Positions 49,849-58,536 of a stretch of 64,000 bases of DNA are shown here, one piece after another. The first letter of the stretch is position 1. Every line of letters begins with the position of its first letter. The position numbers and the translations under genes are program-made. The notes under the pieces are model-generated. The model searched no databases, had not been told where the DNA came from, and saw only the letters and a list, made by a program, of their open reading frames with translations. Origin of the DNA: CAZWDL01 sp964632995 (lineage in GTDB: Bacteria > Bacteroidota > Bacteroidia > Chitinophagales > Saprospiraceae). The DNA lies in contig CAZWDL010000013.1 of the NCBI GenBank assembly GCA_964632995.1, positions 1-64,000 of the forward strand, given 5' to 3'.

Positions 49849-50946
49849 CTACTTCAATTCCACCTCCATATACACCGGCTGGTGATCCGAGAACTGGAAG
49901 TCCAGGTTAAGCCCTTTCACCATTTTCACCTTAAGGTTTGGCGACACCAGGTAGAAGTCGATCAGGGTGATAAAGGTCGTCCCCACCTGGTAGGTATCGC
50001 GGATCTTGCGGTTCGATGGCACACGGGGGTCATAGACCCACAGCCAGTCTGCCGGCAGGAAGTCGGCTTCGATACCGTACTGGAAGTAGCCCTGGGTGCG
50101 GCCCGGCATGAAGGAGTCGAATTCGAAATAGGGCGGCACCAGATTCCAGTCGCCGCCCGCCACCACGTAGTTACCGTTTTCATACTCCCGCAGACACAAT
50201 TCGCGCAGGAAGCCCATTTGTTGGCGTTTCAGGGAGCCATCGGCATCATAGGCCGAAAGGTGCAGGTTGATCACTACCAGTTCCTTGCCGTTCGCCACCG
50301 GGTAGCGGTGCAGGGCCACGCAGCGGTCGAGCTGAAAGATGCGCGTCGGCCAGTCGAAGCTGCCGGGCAGCTGGAAGCGGATTGAAGTATCGGGCTGGAA
50401 GCGCGCATAGGTAGCCAGCCCGCTGTAGGTGGCCCCGTAGGCGCGCCAGGGCTCCAGCAGGGGAATGGGCACGTAGGAGACCTGATAGTTCGCCGCAAAA
50501 CCGGCGTAGAAGCCGGGCAACTGCTTCGAAACCTGTTCAAACTGATTGGTATAGTAGCTCCGCTTCGAGGCGTAATCCACCTCCTGAAACAGGAAAAAAT
50601 CCGCTTTTGTCCGCGCAACGAAGCCGGTGATGCCCTCCACGTTCTTCTGCACCAATTCCTGCGGCGCACGCACCATCTTATCGCCGGAAGACAGCGGCGT
50701 CCCCTCATCGTAAAAGAAGTTGGACTCCTCCCCCAGCCCACCGTAGCCGATGTTCCAGATGACAAAAGACAGGGTACTGTCGGGCACGGTTTTCGCTTTA
50801 GCCCGGCGGGCCGTCTTCACCGGTTCTTCCGCCTCCGGCTGCCAGTCGCTGGCCGTACCAAAAGCCAGCACCCCGCCGATGTAGACCAGCAGGATGAGGA
50901 CGAGTACGCCTAAGCCTTGTAGTACGCGTATTGTATATCGTTTCAT
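49849..50946 (-). CDS. Membrane-anchored endonuclease/exonuclease/phosphatase-family protein
   Basis: A 365-residue EEP-fold protein with an N-terminal membrane anchor (about 8-30, VLQGLGVLVLILLVYIGGVLAF), so the catalytic domain is probably periplasmic. Motifs: FVIWNIGYGGLGEESNFFYD, FFLFQEVD (metal Glu), VVINLHLSAYD (catalytic His/Asp region), VVAGGDWNLVP (Asp/Asn) and FSDHQPVYMEV (final Asp-His). Members cut phosphodiesters in nucleic acids, phospholipids or inositol phosphates; the substrate here is unknown. Divided from dapB by 117 nt, both minus strand; dapB lies upstream. Confidence 0.87.
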   Translation of the reverse strand: MKRYTIRVLQGLGVLVLILLVYIGGVLAFGTASDWQPEAEEPVKTARRAKAKTVPDSTLSFVIWNIGYGGLGEESNFFYDEGTPLSSGDKMVRAPQELVQKNVEGITGFVARTKADFFLFQEVDYASKRSYYTNQFEQVSKQLPGFYAGFAANYQVSYVPIPLLEPWRAYGATYSGLATYARFQPDTSIRFQLPGSFDWPTRIFQLDRCVALHRYPVANGKELVVINLHLSAYDADGSLKRQQMGFLRELCLREYENGNYVVAGGDWNLVPPYFEFDSFMPGRTQGYFQYGIEADFLPADWLWVYDPRVPSNRKIRDTYQVGTTFITLIDFYLVSPNLKVKMVKGLNLDFQFSDHQPVYMEVELK

Positions 50947-51063
50947 GGTCTATTGTTAAGATGCCAGGCGTCAGATAACAGACATCAGATACCGGGCATT
51001 TCACTCGAATCAATACAAATAGCTTCCGTTTTTTAGACCCACCGGCCAAAAGCCGATCGCCTT

Positions 51064-51801
51064 TTAAAACCCCAGCATATCGCTCATCTCAAACACTCCT
51101 TCTTTCCCCACGATCCACTCCGCCGCCTGCAGGGCTCCGCGTGCAAAGCCCTCGCGCGAGTGCGCCTCGTGGCGGATAGTGATGGTGTCGATATCCGAGC
51201 GGTAAGCAATCTCGTGGGTGCCCGCTACCTGACCGATCCGTTTGGAGGTGATGGGGATATCGTTCTGCCCGGGCTTCGCCTTATTCTCCTTTTTCTCCTC
51301 TATACTGACCCAGTCTTCCTTGCGGCGCAGCCGCTGCAGGATGGCCTCCGCCAGTGTAATGGCCGTGCCGCTGGGCGCGTCCAGCTTTTGGGTGTGGTGG
51401 ATTTCCTCCATCGCTACATTGTACTGTTCCTGTCCGGCCATCAGCTCTGCCAGGTACCGGTTGAGGGCGAAGAAGAGGTTGACGCCGATGCTGAAATTAG
51501 AAGCGTATAGAAAAGCGCCGTTCTTTTCACGGCAGAGCACCTTAGCCTCCTCGAAGCGGTCGAGCCAGCCCGTCGTGCCCGAAACGACCGGCACCCCCGC
51601 TTCCAGACAGGCCCGGATATTTTCAAAAGCGCCTTCCGGCCGGCTAAACTCGATGGCCACATCGGCGCTTTGCAAATTTTCTTTCCTTAATTCATCCAGG
51701 TTGTCGTCGTCGATGCGTAGAATGATCTCGTGGCCGGCGCCGCGGGCCAGCCCTTCAATGGCTTTGCCCATTTTGCCGTAGCCGAGTAGTGCTATTTTCA
51801 T
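51064..51801 (-). CDS. dapB: 4-hydroxy-tetrahydrodipicolinate reductase
   Basis: A 245-residue DapB, which reduces the DapA product with NAD(P)H in the lysine/diaminopimelate pathway. The NAD(P) loop GYGKMGKAIE is near the N terminus; VVSGTTGW and ASNFSIGVNLFF are typical; the active-site block EEIHHTQKLDAPSGTAITLAEA carries the catalytic His-His and Lys. Length is normal (240-270). No other lysine gene is near. Confidence 0.94.
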   Translation of the reverse strand: MKIALLGYGKMGKAIEGLARGAGHEIILRIDDDNLDELRKENLQSADVAIEFSRPEGAFENIRACLEAGVPVVSGTTGWLDRFEEAKVLCREKNGAFLYASNFSIGVNLFFALNRYLAELMAGQEQYNVAMEEIHHTQKLDAPSGTAITLAEAILQRLRRKEDWVSIEEKKENKAKPGQNDIPITSKRIGQVAGTHEIAYRSDIDTITIRHEAHSREGFARGALQAAEWIVGKEGVFEMSDMLGF

Positions 51802-51910
51802 AAAAATGGATTCGTAATGTGACTTTTGGGCGCAGGCCCGTCCTAAAAACAGATTTTAGTTAATTACTCCCTTTCGCTCTCTTATGGAGCCCTATTAACC
51901 AAAGGCTTGG

Positions 51911-51939
51911 GTCCCTTCTTCGTTTGAAGGGACTTTTTT
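51911..51939 (+). terminator. Orphan plus-strand terminator between two minus-strand genes
   Basis: GTCCCTTC / GAAGGGAC 8-bp stem (51911-51918 / 51926-51933, 7-nt loop) followed by six T (51934-51939). No plus-strand gene precedes it; dapB starts at 51801 and mutS ends at 52055, both on the minus strand. It may end a short plus-strand RNA. Confidence 0.65.
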
Positions 51940-51945
51940 GTTGGC

Positions 51946-52054
51946 GTTTAGAAGTTTAGGCACCGCTCCTTCCTAAGGAAGGTATGGTCAGAGCGGTTGG
52001 TTTAGGAGTTTAGCAGGCCTGTAAAAGAGAGGCCTGGTTTCAGATCTTCTAAAC
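51946..52054. repeat. About 109-bp inverted-repeat element (copy 2)
   Basis: Ends GTTTAGAAG (51946-51954) and CTTCTAAAC (52046-52054) with inner arms ACCGCTCC / AGAGCGGTTGG. Aligns with 39022-39116: GTTTAGAAGTTTAG, CACCGC, GGTTTAGRAGTT, TTTCAGAYCTTCT are shared. It abuts the mutS stop. Confidence 0.7.
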
Positions 52055-54703
52055 TCACTCGTCAGATTCCTCCAGCAGTTTTTTCATTTCGTTCAGCTTC
52101 AGCATACAATCGATCGGAGTCATCGAATTGATATTCAGGTCCTGCAGGATTTCCTTAAGTTTGCCGGCCGCGGGATCTACGGTTTCGAAGATACTGAGCT
52201 GTAGCGTTTCGGTAGAAATCTGCCCCGTATCGGCCTGCTTTGCTTTTACCCCCTCTTCCGTTTCCCCATTGCCTTGCTCTATCGACTTTTGCTCCAGCTG
52301 AGTCAGAATGTGGGCGGCGCGTTCCACGATGCCGCGTGGCATGCCTGCCATTTTAGCGACGTGAATGCCAAAGGAATGCTGGCTGCCGCCGGGCTGTAGC
52401 TTACGCAGGAAGATTACTTTATTATTCACCTCGCGGGTGGCGATGTTGAAGTTCTTGATGCGTGGAAATTTGTTGGCCAGTTCGTTGAGTTCGTGGTAGT
52501 GGGTGGCGAACAGCGTTTTGGGCCGCACTTGCCCGTTGTTGTGCAGGAATTCGGCGATAGACCAGGCGATAGAGATGCCGTCGTAAGTACTGGTGCCGCG
52601 GCCGATCTCGTCGAGCAAGAGGAGGCTGCGGTCCGAGATGTTATTCATAATACTGGCCGTTTCGTTCATCTCCACCATAAAGGTCGACTCGCCGGAGCTG
52701 ATATTATCCGAGGCCCCTACCCGGGTAAACACTTTGTCGACGATACCCAGGCGGGCTTTGACGGCGGGGACGAAGCTGCCCATCTGGGCCAGCAGCGCGA
52801 TGAGGGCCGTCTGCCGCAGCAGGGCTGACTTACCGGCCATATTCGGGCCGGTGATCATGAGGATCTGCTGGGTCTCATTGTCGAGGTAGACGTCGTTGGG
52901 CACATAGGATTCGCCCAGTTTCATATGCTGTTCGATCACCGGATGGCGCCCCTCTTTGATGTCCATCACGAAGTCTTCGTCCATATCGGGGCGGCGGTAG
53001 TTATTCTTTTGCGCCACGCGGGCGAAAGACAGCAGGCAGTCCAGGCGGGCTACCAGGCTGGCGTTGAACTGCACGGGCTGGATGAAATCGCTCAGCGTGA
53101 GCACCAGCTCTTGGAAGAGCTGCTCTTCCAGCACCAGGATTTTCTCCTCGGCGCCCAGGATGCGGGCTTCCAGCTTCTTAAGTTCGTCGGTAATGTAGCG
53201 CTCCGAGTTGGTCAGTGTCTGTTTGCGCGCCCACTCGGGCGGCACTTTATTCTTGTGTTTGTTGGTGACTTCCAGATAGTATCCGAAGACGTTGTTGAAG
53301 CCCACCTTGAGGCTGGAGATTCCCGTGCGCTGCGACTCGGTTTTCTGGATGTCCATTAGCAGGTCCTTACTGTTCTTGACGATACCTCGCAGCTCGTCCA
53401 GCTCGGCGTGAAAGCCGTCGGCAATGACGCCGCCCTTGTTGAGGTTAACCGGCGGGTCCTCGAGGATCTGCTTCCCGATCTGTTCCACCAGTGCTTTACA
53501 GGGGTTGAACCCATCGGCGATTGTGACCAGATGGTCGTTGCCGGTTTCGTTCAACAGCTGCTTGACCGGTTCGACGGCCATCAGCGACTTGCGCAGCTGC
53601 ATGACCTCCCGCGGGTTGATCTTGCCGAGCGGCACTTTAGAGATCAGACGCTCCAGGTCACCCATCTGCTTAAATAAGCCCTCCAGCTCAAGCGCCAATT
53701 CTTGTTGATCCAGGAAGTACTGCACCATATCGTGGCGGGCCTCGATGGCGCTTTTGGATTTCAGGGGCAGCACCACCCATTTCTTCAGCAGGCGCGCCCC
53801 CATGGGCGACACCGTCTGGTCGATGACCTTGATCAGCGGCACTCCGGAATCGTGCGGACTGTAGATCAGCTCCAGGTTGCGGATGGTGAAGCGGTCGAGC
53901 CAAACATAACGCTCGGGCTGTATGCGGCTGATGGAGCTGATGTGGCGCAGGTTCTTGTTCTCGGTAGTTTCCAGATAGTGCAGGATGGCGCCGGAGGCTA
54001 TCTGCGCCAGTTCCAGTTCTTCCACGCCGAAGCCCTTAAGGTTTTGTACTTCGAAGTGGTTGAGCAGCTTTTCGCGGGTGAAGTCCAGCGTGTAAATCCA
54101 CTCGTCGAGGGTGTAGGTATAAAACTTATCGCCAAAGTGGCGCTCGAAGTCCTTGCGCTTGTCTTTCGAAAAGATGACCTCCGAAGGGCTGAAGCTCTGC
54201 AGTAGCTTATCGGCGTAGGCCAGGTCGCCTTCGCAGACCAGGAATTCACCGGTGGAGACGTCGAGGAAGGACAAGCCCATCTGCTCTTTGCGACCTAAAA
54301 AGACGGATGCAAGGTAGTTGTTAGACTTGTGGTCCAGCAGCTTATCATCCACCGCTACGCCCGGGGTCACGATCTCGGTCACCCCCCGCCTGACGATCTT
54401 CTTCTGCGGACTGGGCTTTTCCAGTTGTTCGCAGATCGCCACGCGGTAGCCCGCCCGCACCAGCCGTGGCAGGTACAGGTCCATAGAGTGGTGGGGAAAG
54501 CCCGCCAGCTCAATATCGCTGCCGCCGTTGTTGCGACTCGTCAGCACGATGCCAAGCACCTTGGCGGCCGTCACCGCGTCCTCCCCAAAAGTTTCGTAAA
54601 AATCACCTACCCTGAACAGCAAAATGGCGTCGGGATGCTTGCCCTTCACCTTGAAGTACTGCTTCATCAGGGGCGTCACTTTGCCACTTTTCGCTTTTGC
54701 CAT
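52055..54703 (-). CDS. mutS: DNA mismatch repair protein MutS
   Basis: An 882-residue MutS, which recognises mismatches and recruits MutL. N-terminal mismatch-binding domain: LLFRVGDFYETFGEDA (the F-x-E wedge, VGDFYETF) near residue 30; middle connector and lever regions; C-terminal ATPase with Walker A ITGPNMAGKSALLRQ, LLLDEIGRGTSTYDGISIAWS (Walker B) and FATHYHELNELA. HSFGIHVAKMAGMP follows, and a C-terminal tail ends in a short helix. Full length. ATG 54703 matches the family start. Monocistronic, minus strand. Confidence 0.96.
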   Translation of the reverse strand: MAKAKSGKVTPLMKQYFKVKGKHPDAILLFRVGDFYETFGEDAVTAAKVLGIVLTSRNNGGSDIELAGFPHHSMDLYLPRLVRAGYRVAICEQLEKPSPQKKIVRRGVTEIVTPGVAVDDKLLDHKSNNYLASVFLGRKEQMGLSFLDVSTGEFLVCEGDLAYADKLLQSFSPSEVIFSKDKRKDFERHFGDKFYTYTLDEWIYTLDFTREKLLNHFEVQNLKGFGVEELELAQIASGAILHYLETTENKNLRHISSISRIQPERYVWLDRFTIRNLELIYSPHDSGVPLIKVIDQTVSPMGARLLKKWVVLPLKSKSAIEARHDMVQYFLDQQELALELEGLFKQMGDLERLISKVPLGKINPREVMQLRKSLMAVEPVKQLLNETGNDHLVTIADGFNPCKALVEQIGKQILEDPPVNLNKGGVIADGFHAELDELRGIVKNSKDLLMDIQKTESQRTGISSLKVGFNNVFGYYLEVTNKHKNKVPPEWARKQTLTNSERYITDELKKLEARILGAEEKILVLEEQLFQELVLTLSDFIQPVQFNASLVARLDCLLSFARVAQKNNYRRPDMDEDFVMDIKEGRHPVIEQHMKLGESYVPNDVYLDNETQQILMITGPNMAGKSALLRQTALIALLAQMGSFVPAVKARLGIVDKVFTRVGASDNISSGESTFMVEMNETASIMNNISDRSLLLLDEIGRGTSTYDGISIAWSIAEFLHNNGQVRPKTLFATHYHELNELANKFPRIKNFNIATREVNNKVIFLRKLQPGGSQHSFGIHVAKMAGMPRGIVERAAHILTQLEQKSIEQGNGETEEGVKAKQADTGQISTETLQLSIFETVDPAAGKLKEILQDLNINSMTPIDCMLKLNEMKKLLEESDE

Positions 54704-55110
54704 CTACAGGATTTTAGATTTTAACCAGGATTGCCCATCAGGCGGCGCCTTCAAGGGCGCTTCCTGATTTCTCGACCGGAATGACCGGGATTGTACACGA
54801 ACCCTGTGTTTCCGGAATTTAAAATGATCTTAATTTGGGGCCGAAGGATGAAACTTTAAACATGCTCTAAGTCATCATCAATGAAAACATCAGTCATCCG
54901 ATTTAAGCAAATATACCCGACGATTTTCGGATTGTGAAAATTCTCAGATTAAAAAGTTAGCATGGAGCATCAGTTCTTTCCACTTCGTTTGAATAAGTTA
55001 GGTCTAGCCCTTATTTTTGTCCGCGTCGAGAACAATTTGCCTGTAAAGGCATTGAATCTAAAGAATTTTTTCGACAATTTTTGTCTTAGAACCCTTAAAA
55101 AGATAGAGTT
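54704..55110. other. Intergenic region between mutS and the ferredoxin
   Basis: 407 nt. Contains an imperfect hairpin ATCAGG...GCGCC / GGCGC...CCTGAT (54737-54768) near mutS, the ferredoxin promoter (54989-55019), and otherwise AT-rich sequence without a frame. Confidence 0.45.
54989..55019 (+). promoter_or_regulatory. Bacteroidota-type promoter for the ferredoxin
   Basis: TTG (54989-54991), 20-nt spacer, TATTTTTG (55012-55019). Leader of about 85 nt to ATG 55111. Confidence 0.55.
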
Positions 55111-55458
55111 ATGGCCATCATGATAACCGATGAGTGCATCAATTGCGGCGCCTGCGAACCGGAATGCCCGAACAACGCCATTTATGAAGGCGGCGTGGAA
55201 TGGGCGCTTTCGGACGGCACCGGTGTCTCCGGCGAATACACACTGGGAGACGGTACGGTGACGGACGCCGACGAAGAGCACGAGCCCATTTCCGACGAAT
55301 TTTACTACATCGTTCCCGACAAGTGCACTGAGTGCGTAGGCTTCCACGAGGAGCCCCAGTGTGCCGCTGTCTGCCCGGTAGACTGCTGCGTACCCGATCC
55401 GGAACACGAGGAAAGCGAAGACAAACTCTTGGGACGCAAGGAGCGCCTGCACCTTTGA
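55111..55458 (+). CDS. 2[4Fe-4S] ferredoxin (YfhL/Alvin type)
   Basis: A 115-residue dicluster ferredoxin. The first cluster is C-x2-C-x2-C-x3-CP (C9, C12, C15, C19: DECINCGACEPECPNNAIYE), the second is CTECVGFHEEPQCAAVCPVD, where the C-x2-C-x8-C-x3-C spacing with a longer insert marks the Allochromatium vinosum (Alvin) type, known for very low redox potentials. A C-terminal acidic/basic tail follows. It carries single electrons in the cytoplasm; partners unknown. Followed by two terminators. Confidence 0.93.
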   Translation: MAIMITDECINCGACEPECPNNAIYEGGVEWALSDGTGVSGEYTLGDGTVTDADEEHEPISDEFYYIVPDKCTECVGFHEEPQCAAVCPVDCCVPDPEHEESEDKLLGRKERLHL

Positions 55459-55475
55459 GTGATAAAACAGACCAA

Positions 55476-55514
55476 CTAAAAAGCCCGGCGGTTAGCACCA
55501 GCCGGGCTTTTTAG
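55476..55514. terminator. Strong bidirectional terminator
   Basis: CTAAAAAGCCCGGC (55476-55489) pairs perfectly with GCCGGGCTTTTTAG (55501-55514); T-run on plus, A-run giving T-run on minus. Ends the ferredoxin transcript. Confidence 0.9.
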
Positions 55515-55546
55515 CTGAGGGAAAGATTCATTTTTTATAACTATCG

Positions 55547-55572
55547 ATCACCGCTGCGCGGCGATTTTTTTT
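55547..55572 (+). terminator. Second terminator after the ferredoxin
   Basis: Stem ATCACCGC-TGC-GCGGCGAT (55547-55565; one mismatch) followed by eight T (55565-55572). Confidence 0.7.
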
Positions 55573-55866
55573 GCCCCGGATAGCACGAATTACCACAGAT
55601 TATCATTTGGAGAAATCCATAAATCCCAAATATTTCCATTCGATATTTCTAAAGATTTAGCAAAAATTATAGATCTTTTTGCCGGTCAGCGTAATTGGAA
55701 TTACGGGCTCCGCTGTAGAAAAGCGATTGCAGGCTCCGGCAGTACCCGACTCTTGCTTACTGATCCCCGGCAACCTGCGGATGGCGAAACACGAACAGCA
55801 CCCAAGCCGGAAAGCCCCCCATTCGGTTGCAAAACCTGCTCAGATACCTATAAATAGAACAAAAAT

Positions 55867-56634
55867 ATGGACATCACGAAAAACCTCTCCCTCGACGGCA
55901 AGGTCGCCGTCATCACCGGCGCCAGCAAGGGTATCGGCAAAGCTATCGCTCATACGCTAGGCATAGCCGGCGCCCGTGTCGTCATATCCAGTCGTAAGCA
56001 GGAAGCCCTCGACGCCGTCGTCGCCGAATTCGAGCAAGACGGCATCGAAGCCACCGCTGTCGCTGCCCATGCAGGTAAATCGGAGGAGCTGCAGCATTTG
56101 GCGAAAGCCGCCATCGAAAACTACGGAGGCATCGACATCCTCGTCAATAACGCGGCTACCAATCCGGTTTTTGGTCCCGTAGAGAACACGGAGGAGTGGG
56201 CATACGATAAGATAATGGAGGTCAATGTGAAAGGACCTTTCGAACTGTGCAAGGCCGCCCTGCCGAGTATGAAGGAGCGCGGAGGCGGCGCGGTGCTGAA
56301 TATCAGCAGCATCGGCGGACTGTCGCCGGAGCCTCAGCTCGGCATCTACAGCGTCAGCAAGGGCGCGCTGTTGTCCCTCACCAAGGTGCTGGCTAAAGAA
56401 TGGGGCGGCTACGGCGTTCGCGTCAACGCAATCTGCCCGGGACTGATCAAGACCAAATTCAGCGAGGCACTGTGGAGCAACGAGCAGGTTCTGAAGTACA
56501 TGAAAGCCCAGCTCCCCATCGCCCGCATCGGCACGGTCGATGAAGTGGCCGGGCTGGCGCTGTTCCTCTGCTCGCCGGCGGCCTCCTACTGTACGGGCGG
56601 GGTGTATACGGCGGATGGAGGACATACTGTTTAA
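55867..56634 (+). CDS. Short-chain dehydrogenase/reductase (SDR)
   Basis: A 255-residue classical SDR. Cofactor loop TGASKGIGKAIA at residues 18-29; NNAATNPVFGP; catalytic Ser in LNISSIGGLS; YSVSKGALL with the Tyr-x3-Lys pair (Y156, K160 region); C-terminal APASYCTGGVYTADGGHTV-type tail. It binds NAD(P)H and acts on an unknown carbonyl/hydroxyl substrate, with FabG/DHRS4-like family resemblance. Plus strand, 128 nt before fhs. Confidence 0.9.
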   Translation: MDITKNLSLDGKVAVITGASKGIGKAIAHTLGIAGARVVISSRKQEALDAVVAEFEQDGIEATAVAAHAGKSEELQHLAKAAIENYGGIDILVNNAATNPVFGPVENTEEWAYDKIMEVNVKGPFELCKAALPSMKERGGGAVLNISSIGGLSPEPQLGIYSVSKGALLSLTKVLAKEWGGYGVRVNAICPGLIKTKFSEALWSNEQVLKYMKAQLPIARIGTVDEVAGLALFLCSPAASYCTGGVYTADGGHTV

Positions 56635-56707
56635 AGGTTCCTGGATTTTGATTTCCTGGGTGGAGCAAAAGCCAGAGACAGTTTATTGCAGCTTTAGTTG
56701 TTCCCGA

Positions 56708-56757
56708 AACCATCTCGAACCATCTCTAACAACATCAAACCAACTCTAACCATCTAT
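56708..56757 (+). repeat. Five tandem decamers just upstream of fhs
   Basis: AACCATCTCG, AACCATCTCT, AACAACATCA, AACCAACTCT, AACCATCTAT in direct tandem (56708-56757), ending 5 nt before ATG 56763. The 10-base period is clear, with one diverged unit. It forms the last part of the leader of fhs. Confidence 0.7.
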
Positions 56758-56762
56758 TAACC

Positions 56763-58430
56763 ATGACCGACATTCAAATCGCCAATCAGGCAAAACTGAA
56801 AGACATCCGCGAGATCGCCGGCCAGCTCGGCGTCACGGAAGAAAACCTGCAACTCTACGGCCGCTACAAAGCCAAGCTACCGCTATCGCTGATCGACCGG
56901 GACAAAGTAAAGCAGAACAGGCTCGTCCTCGTCTCCGCCATCTCCCCCACCCCGGCCGGCGAGGGCAAGACCACTGTTTCGATCGGGCTAACGCAGGGCC
57001 TCAACCGCATCGGCAAGCAGGCCACGGCCGTGCTGCGCGAGCCCTCGCTGGGGCCCGTCTTCGGCATCAAGGGCGGGGCTACCGGCGGCGGCTACGCACA
57101 GGTGCTGCCCATGGAAGACATCAACCTGCACTTCACCGGCGACTTCGCCGCCATCGAAAAGGCGCACAACCTGCTCGCCGCGCTCATCGACAACAACCTG
57201 CAGAATAAAAAATACGGCCTGGGTATCGACCCCCGCACCGTCACCTGGAAACGCGTGATGGATATGAATGACCGCGCGCTTCGCAACGTCGTCATCGGCC
57301 TGGGCGGCATCACCATGGGCGTGCCCCGTGAAACCGGCTTCGACATTACGGCAGCCTCCGAAATCATGGCCATCCTTTGTCTGGCCGAAGACCTGGCCGA
57401 CCTCAAGCGCCGCCTCGGCAACATTTTCGTGGGCTTTACCTTCGACCGCAAGCCCATCTACGCGCGCGATCTGCACGCCAACGGCGCCATGGCCGCACTG
57501 ATGAAGGACGCTATCCGACCCAATCTGGTGCAGACCCTGGAAGGCAACCCCGCCATCATCCACGGCGGCCCCTTCGCCAATATCGCGCAGGGCACCAATA
57601 CCGTCATTGCCACGCGCATGGGCCTCTCGCTTTCCGACTTTGTCATCACCGAAGCGGGCTTCGGCTTTGACCTGGGCGCCGAAAAATTCTTCGATATCAA
57701 ATGCGTCTCGGCCGGGCTTTCGCCCAATGCCGTCGTTCTCGTCGCCACCATTCGCGCGCTGAAGTACCACGGCGGCGTCGCCCTTGCCGATTTGAACGAG
57801 CCTAATCCGGAAGCGGTGAAGGGAGGTTTGGAAAATCTGGAAAAACACCTGGAGAACATCCGCCAGTTCAACGTGCCGGCAGTCGTGGCGATCAATCGCT
57901 TCACACAGGATACGGATGCCGAGGTGGAAGTCATCCAGCAAAAATGTAAATCGTTGGGTGTCGATGCCATCGTCACCGAGGTATGGGCCGAAGGAGGCGC
58001 GGGCGCCGAAGAACTGGCCGCCAAGGTCGCCGAAGTCGCCGAAGGCAACCATACGCCCTTCACGCCGCTCTACGACTGGAAGCAGCCGGTGGAAGAAAAG
58101 GTTGAAGCAGTGGCCAAAAAAATCTACGGCGCCAGCGCCATCGACTACACCACGCAGGCCCGTCGAGACCTGCGTAAGATTGAGCGCCTGGAACTGAGCC
58201 ACCTGCCGGTCTGCATCGCCAAAACGCAAAAATCGCTCTCCGACAACCCCAAACTACTGGGTCGGCCGAAGGACTTCGTCGTCACCGTACGCGAAATCGA
58301 AATCGCCGCCGGCGCAGAATTCCTCATTCCTATCACCGGTGATATCATGCGCATGCCCGGCCTGCCCTCCAAGCCGGCAGCCGAACAGATTGATATTGAT
58401 GAGGAGGGGAATATATCGGGGTTGTTCTAG
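56763..58430 (+). CDS. fhs: Formate-tetrahydrofolate ligase
   Basis: A 555-residue Fhs, which makes 10-formyl-THF from formate, THF and ATP. Landmarks: KAKLPLSLIDRDKVKQNRLV, the P-loop TPAGEGKTTVSIGLTQGL (about 64-81), REPSLGPVFGIKGGATGGGYAQVLP, GITMGVPRETGFDITAASEI, LVQTLEGNPAIIHGGPFANIAQGTN and ITEAGFGFDLGAEKFF. Length is the normal 555-560. It supplies one-carbon units for purine synthesis (purM is 20 kb away) and other uses. The leader has five tandem decamers. Confidence 0.95.
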   Translation: MTDIQIANQAKLKDIREIAGQLGVTEENLQLYGRYKAKLPLSLIDRDKVKQNRLVLVSAISPTPAGEGKTTVSIGLTQGLNRIGKQATAVLREPSLGPVFGIKGGATGGGYAQVLPMEDINLHFTGDFAAIEKAHNLLAALIDNNLQNKKYGLGIDPRTVTWKRVMDMNDRALRNVVIGLGGITMGVPRETGFDITAASEIMAILCLAEDLADLKRRLGNIFVGFTFDRKPIYARDLHANGAMAALMKDAIRPNLVQTLEGNPAIIHGGPFANIAQGTNTVIATRMGLSLSDFVITEAGFGFDLGAEKFFDIKCVSAGLSPNAVVLVATIRALKYHGGVALADLNEPNPEAVKGGLENLEKHLENIRQFNVPAVVAINRFTQDTDAEVEVIQQKCKSLGVDAIVTEVWAEGGAGAEELAAKVAEVAEGNHTPFTPLYDWKQPVEEKVEAVAKKIYGASAIDYTTQARRDLRKIERLELSHLPVCIAKTQKSLSDNPKLLGRPKDFVVTVREIEIAAGAEFLIPITGDIMRMPGLPSKPAAEQIDIDEEGNISGLF

Positions 58431-58536
58431 CGGACGCCGCCAGAAGTTTTTAGGCTTTCTTTTGGTAAAAAGAAAATACTGACCCGCCCACTTAGCCCAA
58501 ATCATTCCTGGGTTAAGGAAAACGAAGCAGTAAGGG

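Larger units (their letters stand above)
55459..55866. other. Intergenic region with tandem terminators
   Basis: 408 nt between the ferredoxin and the SDR gene, holding two terminators (55476-55514 and 55547-55572). The rest is partly AT-rich with no gene; the promoter of the SDR gene was not identified. Confidence 0.5.

Noticed and set aside
55679..55960. 93-codon frame upstream of the SDR gene
   Set aside because: It runs into the SDR gene in another frame and has no conserved motif; starts after terminators without a promoter.
56708..56757. Tandem decamers as a CRISPR-like array
   Set aside because: Units are 10 nt with no spacers; it is a simple tandem repeat.
56988..58229. 413-codon antisense frame opposite fhs
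   Set aside because: It is a shadow of the GC-rich codon pattern of fhs; its composition is not protein-like and it has no recognisable domain, while fhs on the other strand is certain.
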